Below, in pieces: positions 51,916 through 61,607 of a stretch of DNA of 64,000 bases. Each line of letters begins with the position of its first letter. Within the stretch, counting starts at the first letter, position 1. Below the pieces are notes generated by a model, which searched no databases, was not told the origin of the DNA, and worked only from the letters and a program-made list of their open reading frames with translations. The stretch is taken from assembly GCF_030148435.1 (NCBI RefSeq), contig NZ_JASBTN010000040.1:40347-104346 (forward strand), written 5' to 3'. The stretch is from Aliiroseovarius sp. Its GTDB lineage: Bacteria; Pseudomonadota; Alphaproteobacteria; Rhodobacterales; Rhodobacteraceae. Position numbers and translations under genes: made by a program.

Positions 51916-52841
51916 TTACAGCTGGTCGGTCATGGCCGGAACGGCGTCGAACAGGTCGGCGACCAGGCCGAAGTCGGCAACCTGGAAGATCGGCGCTTCT
52001 TCGTCCTTGTTGATTGCGACGATGACCTTCGAGTCCTTCATGCCCGCGAGGTGCTGGATCGCGCCCGAGATGCCCACGGCGATGTAAAGCTCGGGGGCGA
52101 CGACCTTGCCGGTCTGACCCACCTGCCAGTCGTTCGGGGCGTAGCCCGAGTCGACAGCGGCGCGCGAGGCACCGACGGCGGCGCCCAGCTTGTCGGCCAG
52201 TTTCTCGATCAGGGCGAAGTCCTCTTCCGAACCCACGCCGCGACCACCGGACACGACCACGCCGGCCGAGGTCAGTTCGGGGCGGTCCGATGCGGCGACC
52301 TTGTCTTCGACCCATTCGGACAGGCCGGGGTTGTCGGCAGCCGAGATGGTTTCAACCGCGGCCGAGCCACCCTCGCCAGCCGCGTCGAAGGTCGAGGTGC
52401 GGAAGGTCACGACCTTCTTGGCATCCGACGACTTGACGGTCTGGATCGCGTTGCCGGCGTAGATCGGGCGCTCGAACGTGTCGGCGTCAACCACGCCGGA
52501 CGCGTCCGAGATCACCATCACGTCCAGCAGGGCAGCGACGCGCGGCATGACGTTTTTCGCATCGGTCGTGGCCGGGGCCACGATGTGCGAATAGTCACCG
52601 GCCAGCGACACGATCAGCGCAGCGGTGGGTTCCGCCAGGCGGTGGCCCAATGATGCGTCCTCGGCGACCAGCACCTTGGCGACACCGTCGATCTTGGCGG
52701 CGGCTTCACCGGCAGCAGCGGCAGAGGCGCCGGCGGCCAGAACGGTCACGTCACCCAGGGCTTTCGCGGCGGTGACGGCCTTGGCGGTGGCGTCCAGCGC
52801 CAGTTCACCATTGTTGACTTCGGCGAGAAGAAGAACAGCCA

Positions 52842-52842
<1 letters not shown>
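51916..52842 (-). CDS. etfA: Electron transfer flavoprotein subunit alpha
   Basis: The 308-residue EtfA (FixB) subunit binds FAD in its C-terminal domain: [77 protein letters not shown] are the classic segments. With EtfB it carries electrons from acyl-CoA dehydrogenases (for example Mcd) to ETF:quinone oxidoreductase. Its ATG shares a base with the etfB stop (TAATG). A strong terminator follows. Confidence 0.97.
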
Positions 52843-53600
<758 letters not shown>

Positions 53601-53764
53601 TGGCGGATCTCTCCCAGTTTTGCCCCGAAGGGCGGACATGCTCTCGCACATCGTTTAGCGTTTCATCCCATCGGAAAACAGGGCAAAATCGACAGGAAAT
53701 TGCGCCGCGACGTCGCGTTTCGTGACTTCGGCGGAAATTGGTAGCGCGAACAAGGAGGAAGTGC

Positions 53765-54136
53765 ATGCAAAAGGTGCAGGGATTCGGCGGGTTTTTCTTC
53801 CGCGCGGCAAACCCCGGGCTGTTGGCGGCCTGGTATGAGAAACACCTGGGCATCAATCCGGTGCCGACTTCGGTCGAGGAACAGCCCTGGCAGACCGGTG
53901 GCGGGGCCACGGTGTTTGCACCCTTTCCGGAGGACACGGATTACTTCGGCGATCCGGACAAGCAGTTCATGCTGAACTTCCGCGTGGCGGATCTGGCGGG
54001 GATGGTGGCGCAGCTGCGCGATCAGGGCGTGCTGGTCGAAGATGAGGTCGAGATGGAAGGCATCGGTGCCTTTGCCCGCATTCACGATCCGGAGGGAAAC
54101 CCGATCGAGCTGTGGCAACCGGAGGAGGGTGGGTGA
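53765..54136 (+). CDS. VOC-family protein
   Basis: The 123-residue product is a vicinal-oxygen-chelate domain: GFGGFFFRAANPGLLAAWYEKHLGI, MLNFRVADLAGMVAQLRDQGV, and RIHDPEGNPIELWQPE with the late Glu ligand. The first ligand position is not His (FGGFFF), so metal chemistry may differ from glyoxalase I. ATG 53765 follows AAGGAGGAA, a very strong ribosome site. The GyrI-like gene starts inside its stop (TGATG). Confidence 0.82.
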   Translation: MQKVQGFGGFFFRAANPGLLAAWYEKHLGINPVPTSVEEQPWQTGGGATVFAPFPEDTDYFGDPDKQFMLNFRVADLAGMVAQLRDQGVLVEDEVEMEGIGAFARIHDPEGNPIELWQPEEGG

Positions 54137-54618
54137 TGGTCTCCCTGCCCATGCCCGAGTTCGTCGATGCCCCGGCGCGCTGTTTCGTCGGTCTGTCGGA
54201 CCGGTTCACCCCTGAGACGCGCGATCGCATCCCGGCGCTTTACCAGCGGTTCTTCCAGGCGCAGCTCTGCCCGGAGCACGGGCTGTGCGGGGCGCTTTTC
54301 GGACTGTCCTACAATTCCGCGCCGGAGGGGTTCGACTATGCGGTGGCGGTCGAGGTTTCGGGCAATGGCGCGGTTCCGGACGGGGCCTGCCGCGTCGGCA
54401 CACCGGCCGGGCGCTACGCGGTGTTCCGTGCACGGGGCCCGGTAATGGAAATCCCGCAGATGTTCGATGCGGTCTTGCAGGACTGGCTGCCCGGGGCAGG
54501 GGTGGAGCTGGCCGAGGGGCCGGTGTTCGAATGCTATCCGGACGACCCGGACTGCGAGGCCTCCGAGGAAAACGGCATGGTCATGCGCTACGAGATCTGG
54601 GTGCCGGTAAAAGACTAA
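54136..54618 (+). CDS. GyrI-like (SOUL/AraC effector-binding) small-molecule-binding protein
   Basis: The 160-residue single-domain product resembles the GyrI-like effector-binding fold: FVGLSDRFTPETRDRIPALYQRFFQ, AVAVEVSGNGAVPDGACRVGTPAGRYAVFRARGPVMEIPQMFDAVLQDWLP, and FECYPDDPDC. No DNA-binding domain is attached. It may sequester or sense a small compound. It is coupled to the VOC gene by a one-base TGATG overlap, so the two may act on the same toxic or signalling molecule; this is inference. Confidence 0.75.
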   Translation: MVSLPMPEFVDAPARCFVGLSDRFTPETRDRIPALYQRFFQAQLCPEHGLCGALFGLSYNSAPEGFDYAVAVEVSGNGAVPDGACRVGTPAGRYAVFRARGPVMEIPQMFDAVLQDWLPGAGVELAEGPVFECYPDDPDCEASEENGMVMRYEIWVPVKD

Positions 54619-54762
54619 CCGCGCACCAAACGCGGCACTGAAACCGGCCCGCCCTGCTTGACGCGTGGCGGGCCCTGGACATTCACCGGTTCGCGCCCGC
54701 CCCAAGGGGCCGGGGCTCCGCCCTTCCGGTCGCCGATCTGTCCGCAGGACAGACCGCCGCTT

Positions 54763-55353
54763 TCAGCGGTTCGCGCCCGGAACCCACAGCACGTCATGTT
54801 CGCCGTTGCCATTGGCAATGCGCGAGGCGACGAAGGCCCAGTCGGACAGGCGGTTGAGGTATTTCACCGCTTCGGGGTTCACGTCACCCGGCTCGGCCTC
54901 GGCCAGGCGGGTCGCCATGCGTTCGGCGCGGCGCGAAACGGTGCGCACCAGATGCAGATGCGCGGCCAGCGGGGTGCCGCCGGGCAGGGTGAAGCTTTTC
55001 AGCGGCGAGAGCTTCTCGTTCATCTCGTCGATTTCGGCCTCGAGGCGTTCGACCTGCGAGGCGAAGGTGCGCAGCGGGGTGAATTTTGCCTCATCGTCCT
55101 TGTCGATATTTGGCCGCGCCAGGTCCGCGCCCACGTCGAACAGGTCATTCTGGATGCGACCCAGGGCTTCGTCCATCTCGGGGCGACCCTCGGCAGCGCA
55201 ATGCAGGCGCGCCAGGCCAATGGTCGCGTTGGTCTCATCGACATTGCCATAGGCGTCGACGCGCAGCGAGTGCTTGGCCACCCGCGAGCCATCAGAGAGC
55301 GAGGTTTCGCCCTTGTCCCCCTTGCGGGTGTAGATCCGGTTCAGAACGACCAT
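54763..55353 (-). CDS. ATP:cob(I)alamin adenosyltransferase, PduO type
   Basis: The 196-residue product shows the N-terminal YTRKGDKGETSLSDGSRVAKHSLRVDAYGNVDETNATIGLA and the active-site helix HLVRTVSRRAERMATRLAE of PduO-type enzymes. It makes adenosylcobalamin, the cofactor of methylmalonyl- and ethylmalonyl-CoA mutases. This complements CobC/CobD encoded at 16543-18368. The start at 55353 (MVVLNRIYTRKGDKG) matches the family; the 112-codon extension in the track overlaps the twin-TM gene and is a shadow. It follows that gene by two bases. Confidence 0.95.
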   Translation of the reverse strand: MVVLNRIYTRKGDKGETSLSDGSRVAKHSLRVDAYGNVDETNATIGLARLHCAAEGRPEMDEALGRIQNDLFDVGADLARPNIDKDDEAKFTPLRTFASQVERLEAEIDEMNEKLSPLKSFTLPGGTPLAAHLHLVRTVSRRAERMATRLAEAEPGDVNPEAVKYLNRLSDWAFVASRIANGNGEHDVLWVPGANR

Positions 55354-55355
55354 GT

Positions 55356-55559
55356 TCAGTTGCCTCCACGCATGTAGATGAACAGGAGGATGACGGCGAC
55401 GGCGATGGCCTGGGCGATCACGCGATACCTCATCATCCGGTTGGAATGTTTGCGCGCCAGTTCGCCGCCTGCGCCGAAAGTGCCGATCCCCAGCATGAGG
55501 ATCACCAGCACCGCCAGCACGGCTATGACAACAAGGATGAAGAGGGGGTCCTGGAACAT
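55356..55559 (-). CDS. Small twin-transmembrane protein (HIG1-like)
   Basis: The 67-residue product has two hydrophobic helices (PLFILVVIAVLAVLVILMLGIG and YRVIAQAIAVAVILLFIYM) joined by a loop with ELARKHSNRMMRYR. This is the layout of twin-TM/HIG1-domain proteins common upstream of PduO genes in Rhodobacteraceae. HIG1 proteins associate with respiratory complexes in mitochondria; the bacterial role is unknown. ATG 55559 is used; the longer ORF start has no support. Confidence 0.75.
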   Translation of the reverse strand: MFQDPLFILVVIAVLAVLVILMLGIGTFGAGGELARKHSNRMMRYRVIAQAIAVAVILLFIYMRGGN

Positions 55560-55725
55560 GTCCGGTCCTTTCGCGCGCGTTTCGTGAGGGGTGTGATAGC
55601 GCGGGCAAAGCCGTTTGGCGAGGCTTATCGCGCCCCGCCTTGAACGGCATCGCCAATACCCTGCCACGCCTGCGGCGTTCTCGGGACATTGGCGTCGAAG
55701 CGCTTGCCGGGAAAGACGGGGCGCG

Positions 55726-56559
55726 TCAGCTGCGGTCGATCAGCGCATCCATCGCCCAGGTCGGCAGAAACCGCTTGCCAATGGCGGCGATCCAGGTGGC
55801 CTTGGTGACGAAGTACTTTGGCCTCGGGCGGGTGCTTTCCAGCGCGTGGATCAGCTTTTCGGTCACGGCGGAGGGGGGCAGCTCGAACGGGTCGGGGCCG
55901 AGTTTTTCGTTGTAAAGCCGCTTTAGCAACGTGTCCTCGTACTGGGTGCGCCGCGCCGAGTTCTCCCAGTCGATCCAGCGTTCGAAATGCGGGCGCGAGT
56001 TCTCGCGGATCCGGGTCGGGATCGGCCCGGGCTGAATCAGGATCACCTTGATCGGCGTGTCGCGCATCTCGATGCGCAGCGTGTCGGTCAGCCCTTCCAG
56101 CGCGTATTTGGTTGCCACGTAGGCCGATCGCCACTTGTAGGTGGTAAAGCCCAAGACGGACGAGTTCTGCACGATCCGCCCGTGACCCTGCCTGCGCATC
56201 ACGGGAATCACCCGCCGGGTCAGTTCGTGCACGCCGAAGACATTGGTTTCGAAGATCGACCGCAGCCCCTCCGTGGGCAGATCCTCGGCAGCACCCGGAA
56301 GGCCGAAAGCACCGTTGTTGAACAGGGCGTCCAGCGTGCCGCCGGTGCGGGCCAGCACCTCGTCCAGAGCGGCGGTCATGCTGTCATGATCGGTATAATC
56401 CAGCCGCAGCGCCTCCAGCCCCTCGGCGGCCAGCCGGTCCACATCGGCCTGTTTGCGCGCGGTCGCAAAGACGCGCCAGCCGCGCTTGGCCATGCCATGG
56501 GCGGCGTCATATCCGATGCCCGACGAGCACCCGGTGATCAGAAGGCTACGCTGTGTCAT
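55726..56559 (-). CDS. Short-chain dehydrogenase/reductase
   Basis: This 277-residue SDR has TGCSSGIG cofactor motif (10-17), NNGAFG (81-86), catalytic Ser133 or Ser134 (QNSSVLG) and the Tyr147-x3-Lys151 pair (YVATK). The C-terminal end is longer than classic SDRs and contains RPKYFVTKATWIAAIGKRFLP, a hydrophobic-basic stretch also seen in fatty-acid or steroid-type SDRs. The substrate is unknown. It is followed by no gene on its strand for 166 bases and is divergent from parC. Confidence 0.88.
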   Translation of the reverse strand: MTQRSLLITGCSSGIGYDAAHGMAKRGWRVFATARKQADVDRLAAEGLEALRLDYTDHDSMTAALDEVLARTGGTLDALFNNGAFGLPGAAEDLPTEGLRSIFETNVFGVHELTRRVIPVMRRQGHGRIVQNSSVLGFTTYKWRSAYVATKYALEGLTDTLRIEMRDTPIKVILIQPGPIPTRIRENSRPHFERWIDWENSARRTQYEDTLLKRLYNEKLGPDPFELPPSAVTEKLIHALESTRPRPKYFVTKATWIAAIGKRFLPTWAMDALIDRS

Positions 56560-56724
56560 GCCCCTGACCTAGGGCAGCGCGGGCCTGTCGGCAAGCGCAG
56601 GGGAGGTTCGTTCCCCGGAGGAAGGGCGCTTAGCCCCTCAGGCAAGGGCAGAATGGCGGGGAAAAGCGGTCAAGTTTTTCCGCATCGCCTTGTTCGGCCC
56701 CGCGCGGGCCGGTAAAACGCATGC

Positions 56725-59055
56725 ATGAGTGAGAGCAGCGATAACAACGAACACATCCGCGAAACCGCCGAGCCCCTGCGCCGCGCGATTGGCGAGAGAT
56801 ACCTGACCTACGCCCTGTCGACGATCATGCACCGGGCGCTGCCCGATGCACGCGACGGGCTGAAACCGGTGCATCGGCGTATCCTCTACGCGATGAACCG
56901 GCTGAAACTGGTCTCGAATGGCAAGTTCCTGAAATCGGCGAAGATTTCCGGCGACACCATGGGCGATTTCCACCCGCATGGCGACGCGGCGATCTACGAC
57001 GCCATGGCCCGTCTGGCGCAGGATTTCGCGGTGCGCTACCCGCTGGTCGATGGGCAGGGCAACTTCGGCAATATCGACGGCGACAACCCGGCTGCTTCGC
57101 GTTACACCGAGGCACGGATGACCTTCATCGCCGAGGCGATGTTGCAGGGGTTGGACGAAAACGCGGTCGATTTCCGTGACAATTACGACGGCCGCCTGAC
57201 CGAGCCGGTCGTGCTGCCAACCGAGTTCCCGACCCTTCTCGCCAATGGCGCGGCGGGCATCGCCGTGGGCATGGCGACGAACATTCCGCCGCATAACATT
57301 GTCGAGCTGATCGACGCCTGCCTGCATCTGATCAAGACCCCGGACGCGCGCGATGACACGTTGCTGAACTACGTGCCCGGCCCTGATTTCCCGACCGGCG
57401 GCGTCATCGTCGAGCCCAGGGAAAACATCGCCAAGGCCTATGCCACCGGGCGCGGCAGCTTCCGCCTGCGGGCCAAATGGGAGGTCGAGGACCTGGGGCG
57501 CGGCCAATGGCAGATCGTGGTCACGGAAATCCCCTATCAGGTGCAGAAATCCAAGCTGATCGAAAAGATCGCCGAGGTGATCCAGCTCAAGAAAATTCCG
57601 ATCCTGGGCGATGTGCGCGACGAATCGGCGGATGACATCCGTCTGATTCTGGAACCCAAGTCCAAGAACGTCGATCCCGACCTGCTGATGAACATGATGT
57701 TCCGCAACTCTGACCTCGAGACGCGGTTTTCCCTCAACATGAACGTGCTGATCGACGGGGTGACGCCCAAGGTCTGTTCGATGAAGGAAGTGCTGCGCGC
57801 GTTTCTCGACTTCCGCCGCGACGTGCTGGGGCGCCGCTCGCGCCACCGTCTGGGCAGGATCGACAAGCGTCTGGAAGTTCTGGAAGGCTTCATCATCGCC
57901 TTCCTGAACCTGGACCGCGTGATCGACATCATTCGCTATGACGACGACCCCAAGGCCGCCTTGATGCGCGAGGACTGGGGCATCTCCCATGTCCGAGCCA
58001 CCTCCGAGGCGGATTACCGCAGCCCGGCGCCAGGCGAGGGCGAGCTGTCCGAGGTCCAGGCCGAGGCCATCCTCAACATGCGCCTGCGCAGCTTGCGGCG
58101 ACTCGAAGAGATGGAACTCAAGCGCGAGCAGGAAGAGTTGATGCGCGAACGGGCCGAGATCGAGGATCTTCTGGCCAGCGAGGACCTGCAATGGACCCGC
58201 ATCTCCGATCAGTTGAAAGAGGCGAAAAAGAAATTCGGCAAGGATTGGGCAGGCGGCGCGCGCCGCACCCGGTTTGCCGAGGCCGCCGAGGTTGAAGAGG
58301 TGCCGCTGGAGGCGATGATCGAACGTGAACCGATCACCGTGGTCTGTTCGCAGATGGGCTGGATCCGCGCCATGTCGGGCCATATCGACCTCAATCGCGA
58401 GCTGAAATTCAAGGATGGTGACGGTCCGCGCTTCATCTTCCACGCCGAAACCACAGACAAACTGCTGGTCTTCGCCTCGACCGGGCGGTTCTACACCCTG
58501 TCGGCGGCGAACCTGCCCGGCGGGCGCGGCATGGGGGAACCCCTGCGCCTGATGGTGGACCTGCCCAACGAGGCCGAGATCATCGACCTGTTCATCCACA
58601 GCGCCGGTGCGAGGCGCCTGGTGGCCTCCAACGCGGGCAACGGTTTCGTGGTATCGGAAAGTGATCTGCTGGCCCAGACCCGCACCGGAAAACAGGTTCT
58701 GAACGTCGGCGAGGACGTGGCAAAGCTCTGTGTGCCGATCACCGGAGACCATGTCGCGATCATGTCGGAGAACCGAAAGATGCTGGTGTTCCCGGTGTCC
58801 GAACTGCCCGAAATGGGCCGGGGCAAGGGGGTCAGGCTGCAGAAATACAACTCGGCCCGCGGCAAGCAGGGGGTGTTGGAACTGGATGGGGGCCTGTCCG
58901 ACGCCAGGACCTTCAACCTCGCAGAGGGGCTGAGCTGGCCCGCCGCCGGCGACCGCACCCGAACCGAGGTGGACATGTCCCCCTGGATCGGCAAACGCGC
59001 GGGCGTGGGCAAGGCGCCACCCTACGGTTTTCCGCGCAACAACAGGTTCGAGTAA
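56725..59055 (+). CDS. parC: DNA topoisomerase IV subunit A
   Basis: The 776-residue ParC is the breakage-reunion subunit that decatenates daughter chromosomes. Visible: [48 protein letters not shown] (QRDR-like region), and catalytic Tyr127 in [11 protein letters not shown] coiled-coil gate follows around 420-510, and then a short C-terminal beta-pinwheel with fewer blades than GyrA, which separates it from gyrase. The parE gene is not in the window. It is followed three bases later by the DUF898 gene. Confidence 0.96.
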   Translation: MSESSDNNEHIRETAEPLRRAIGERYLTYALSTIMHRALPDARDGLKPVHRRILYAMNRLKLVSNGKFLKSAKISGDTMGDFHPHGDAAIYDAMARLAQDFAVRYPLVDGQGNFGNIDGDNPAASRYTEARMTFIAEAMLQGLDENAVDFRDNYDGRLTEPVVLPTEFPTLLANGAAGIAVGMATNIPPHNIVELIDACLHLIKTPDARDDTLLNYVPGPDFPTGGVIVEPRENIAKAYATGRGSFRLRAKWEVEDLGRGQWQIVVTEIPYQVQKSKLIEKIAEVIQLKKIPILGDVRDESADDIRLILEPKSKNVDPDLLMNMMFRNSDLETRFSLNMNVLIDGVTPKVCSMKEVLRAFLDFRRDVLGRRSRHRLGRIDKRLEVLEGFIIAFLNLDRVIDIIRYDDDPKAALMREDWGISHVRATSEADYRSPAPGEGELSEVQAEAILNMRLRSLRRLEEMELKREQEELMRERAEIEDLLASEDLQWTRISDQLKEAKKKFGKDWAGGARRTRFAEAAEVEEVPLEAMIEREPITVVCSQMGWIRAMSGHIDLNRELKFKDGDGPRFIFHAETTDKLLVFASTGRFYTLSAANLPGGRGMGEPLRLMVDLPNEAEIIDLFIHSAGARRLVASNAGNGFVVSESDLLAQTRTGKQVLNVGEDVAKLCVPITGDHVAIMSENRKMLVFPVSELPEMGRGKGVRLQKYNSARGKQGVLELDGGLSDARTFNLAEGLSWPAAGDRTRTEVDMSPWIGKRAGVGKAPPYGFPRNNRFE

Positions 59056-59058
59056 GAA

Positions 59059-60249
59059 ATGACACCCCTTGCAACGGAATATGTTGGTGAAAGGGGGGTG
59101 CTGTTCCGGCTGGCCCTGAAGGCGAGCGTGCTGACCGTTCTCACGCTTGGCATCTACCGTTTCTGGATGAAAACCCGGCTCAGGCGCTATTACTGGAGCG
59201 CGATTCGCCCTGGTGGTGCGCCGCTGGAATATACCGGCCAGCCGCTGGAAAAACTGCTGGGCTTCCTCGTCGCCGTGGTGGTCATGGCCTTCTACATCGG
59301 GGTCGTGAACCTGATCCTGATGTTTTTCAGCTTTGCCCTGTTCCAAGGCAATGTCACCGCCTATGCGCTGAGCTTTATCGGCGTGCTGCCGATCATCTTT
59401 TTCGCCCAGTACCGCGCGCGGCGCTATATCCTGGCGCGCACCCGCTGGCGCGGCATTCGTTTCGGGCTGGAGCCCGGCGCCTGGGGCTATGCCTGGCGTG
59501 CCATGTTCTACTGGGCGCTGGCAATCGCGACGCTCGGGCTGCTCTATCCGCTCAAGGCGTTCCGGTTGGAGAAATACCTGATCGACCGCACCCATTTCGG
59601 CTCGATGACATTTCAACAGGGCGGGCGCTGGACCATGCTATATGGGCCGTTGAAACACGCGTTTTACGCAATCGCAGTTCTGGCCGTGTCGATCGGCGCG
59701 GCAGTTTTGAGCGACAATGAAACCTGGCTCGCGCTGGCGGTGCTGGCCGCACCCTGGGCCGGGTTCGCAGGGGCCTATTGGCGTGCGCACAGCTGGCGCC
59801 TGCTGACCGATCACAAGGAGCTGGGCGAGGTGCGCTTTCGCTCCACTCCGCGCGCGGGGCGGGTGCTGGGCATATGGCTGCTGGGCGGCTTTCTGATCTA
59901 TCTCAGCGTGCTGGCCATCATATTTGCGTTGCTGATCGGCGTGGTGGCCCTGCTGGCCGCCAGCGCCTCGGTCGAAATGATCGAGTTCCTGAACAACCTC
60001 GAAGAAAACTTCGACACCATCCCCGCCTGGATCTTCACCCTTGCGGGCATTGGCATCTATTTCAGCTTCTTTCTGCTCGGCAGCGCGCTCAGCCATACGT
60101 TCATCACCCTGCCGATGGCGGCGCATTTCGCCAGCCAGACGCAGATCCTGAACCCCGAGGCGCTGGCGGGCATCGACCAGAGGGCGCGGGACGAGTTTGC
60201 CGAGGCCGAAGGCTTTGCCGACGCTCTGGATGTGGGGGCCGCGTTATGA
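59059..60249 (+). CDS. DUF898-family (YjgN-like) membrane protein
   Basis: The 396-residue integral membrane protein has several hydrophobic helices and the DUF898 signatures: RGVLFRLALKASVLTVLTLGIYRFWMKTRLRRYYWS and GQPLEKLLGF, with the second repeat beginning RWTMLYGPLKHAFYAI. Function unknown. The next gene, an M48 protease, overlaps its stop by four bases (ATGA), a pairing that suggests the two membrane proteins work together, perhaps as protease and adaptor; this is inference. Confidence 0.85.
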   Translation: MTPLATEYVGERGVLFRLALKASVLTVLTLGIYRFWMKTRLRRYYWSAIRPGGAPLEYTGQPLEKLLGFLVAVVVMAFYIGVVNLILMFFSFALFQGNVTAYALSFIGVLPIIFFAQYRARRYILARTRWRGIRFGLEPGAWGYAWRAMFYWALAIATLGLLYPLKAFRLEKYLIDRTHFGSMTFQQGGRWTMLYGPLKHAFYAIAVLAVSIGAAVLSDNETWLALAVLAAPWAGFAGAYWRAHSWRLLTDHKELGEVRFRSTPRAGRVLGIWLLGGFLIYLSVLAIIFALLIGVVALLAASASVEMIEFLNNLEENFDTIPAWIFTLAGIGIYFSFFLLGSALSHTFITLPMAAHFASQTQILNPEALAGIDQRARDEFAEAEGFADALDVGAAL

Positions 60250-61607
60250 GCGAGATCATCCTGCCGGAACCGCCGCCGCCGCCCCCGGACCCGCCCGGGC
60301 CGCCGGGTCCGCCCGACTCCGACCGATTGTTCGCCTGGTTCGTGGATGGCATAGATGCGCGCTGGCAGCGGGTCGAGGTCGAGCTGTCCGCGCCGACGGG
60401 CGGGGGGCGTCCGGATCGGCTGCGCCTGACCCTGCCCGATGGCAGCCGGCTGGACTGGCCGCTGTCGGACCTGCGCGCCTTGCGGGATCAGGCCGGGGCA
60501 AAACAGTCCATCGTCTTGCGGCAGGACGGGCGCGACCCCGCCCGCCTGATGCTGTGCGGAGCAGAGATCGTGGCGCATGTCCGCAGCGTCGCGCCCGCGC
60601 TTGATCGCCGTCCGCCGGTCGAGAACCTGGGGCGGCTTCTGAAATGGTCCGTGGCCGCCGTGGCCTCGGTCGCGCTGATCATTTTCGGCCTGGTCCCGGT
60701 CCTGGCGGCGCAACTGGCGATGCTGCTTCCGCCGGAGGGGGAAAAGGCGCTGGGCGACGCCACGCTAAGGCAGATCCGGGTCGCGCTGAACGAAGCGGGG
60801 GCGACGCCGCTGCCTGCCTGTTCCAGCCGCGAAGGCGATGCGGCGCTTCTGGCGATGCGCGGGCGGCTGAACGCCGAGGGAGAGCTGCCCTATCCGCTGC
60901 AGCTCCACGTGCTGGATCACGAGATGATCAACGCCTTTGCCCTGCCGGGCGGCCATGTGGTCCTGTTCCGCGGGTTGATCGACGCGGCGCAAAGCCCGGA
61001 CGAGGTCGCCGCCGTGCTCGCGCACGAGATCGGCCACGTGGCTCATCGTGATCCCACCCGCGGCGCGCTGCGCACCGCTGGGTCCATCGGGGTGCTGGGG
61101 CTGCTGCTGGGCGATTTCGCGGGCGGCACCGTGGTTTTGATGATGGCGCAAAGCCTGATCAACGCGAGCTATTCCCAGGCCGCCGAGGTCAAGGCGGATG
61201 ATTTCGCCTACGGGGTGCTGACCCGGGCCGAGGTCAACCCGGCCGCTCTGGGCCACTTTTTCGAACGGCTGCGCGAGGAATACGGGGATGCCGAAGGGAT
61301 CGTCGCCCACTTTGCTTCGCACCCGACGCATGAGGAACGTATCCGGGCCGCGCTGGAGGCCGAGGCCGCCGCCGGGATCAGCGCCACACCGGTGATCCCG
61401 GACAGCGACTGGCTGGCCTTGCGCCGCATCTGTGGCGGCACGCGCAGCGGCGTGCTGGAAGATGTCGGGCGCGAGGTTGGCGAAACTCCGGGTGGGACCG
61501 CCGAGGCGCCCAGGAAAGGCGGCAAGGGGCGGGCAGGGGAGGCCCCGGCTGACACCGGCGTTGCCCCCACCGGCAATCTCGACCAAAGCGGGTCGAAAAA
61601 GGACTAG
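60246..61607 (+). CDS. M48-family membrane metallopeptidase
   Basis: The 453-residue product begins with a Pro-rich stretch (PPPPPPDPPGPPGPP) and a domain of about 130 residues. One transmembrane helix (about 140-165) and an M48 protease domain follow, with HEIGH at 260-264 and the third-ligand region AEVKADDFAY. A disordered Gly/Ala/Lys tail ends the protein. It resembles HtpX/Oma1-type proteases for membrane-protein quality control. ATG 60246 overlaps the DUF898 stop. It is convergent with the P450 gene, and their stop codons overlap at CTAG (61604-61607). Confidence 0.87.
   Translation: MSEIILPEPPPPPPDPPGPPGPPDSDRLFAWFVDGIDARWQRVEVELSAPTGGGRPDRLRLTLPDGSRLDWPLSDLRALRDQAGAKQSIVLRQDGRDPARLMLCGAEIVAHVRSVAPALDRRPPVENLGRLLKWSVAAVASVALIIFGLVPVLAAQLAMLLPPEGEKALGDATLRQIRVALNEAGATPLPACSSREGDAALLAMRGRLNAEGELPYPLQLHVLDHEMINAFALPGGHVVLFRGLIDAAQSPDEVAAVLAHEIGHVAHRDPTRGALRTAGSIGVLGLLLGDFAGGTVVLMMAQSLINASYSQAAEVKADDFAYGVLTRAEVNPAALGHFFERLREEYGDAEGIVAHFASHPTHEERIRAALEAEAAAGISATPVIPDSDWLALRRICGGTRSGVLEDVGREVGETPGGTAEAPRKGGKGRAGEAPADTGVAPTGNLDQSGSKKD

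Noticed and set aside
54136-54618. AraC-type regulator
   Set aside because: Only the effector-binding-like domain is present; there is no helix-turn-helix.
56638-59616. 992-residue minus-strand ORF opposite parC and the DUF898 gene
   Set aside because: Antisense shadow of parC; no recognisable domain, and it spans an intergenic junction.
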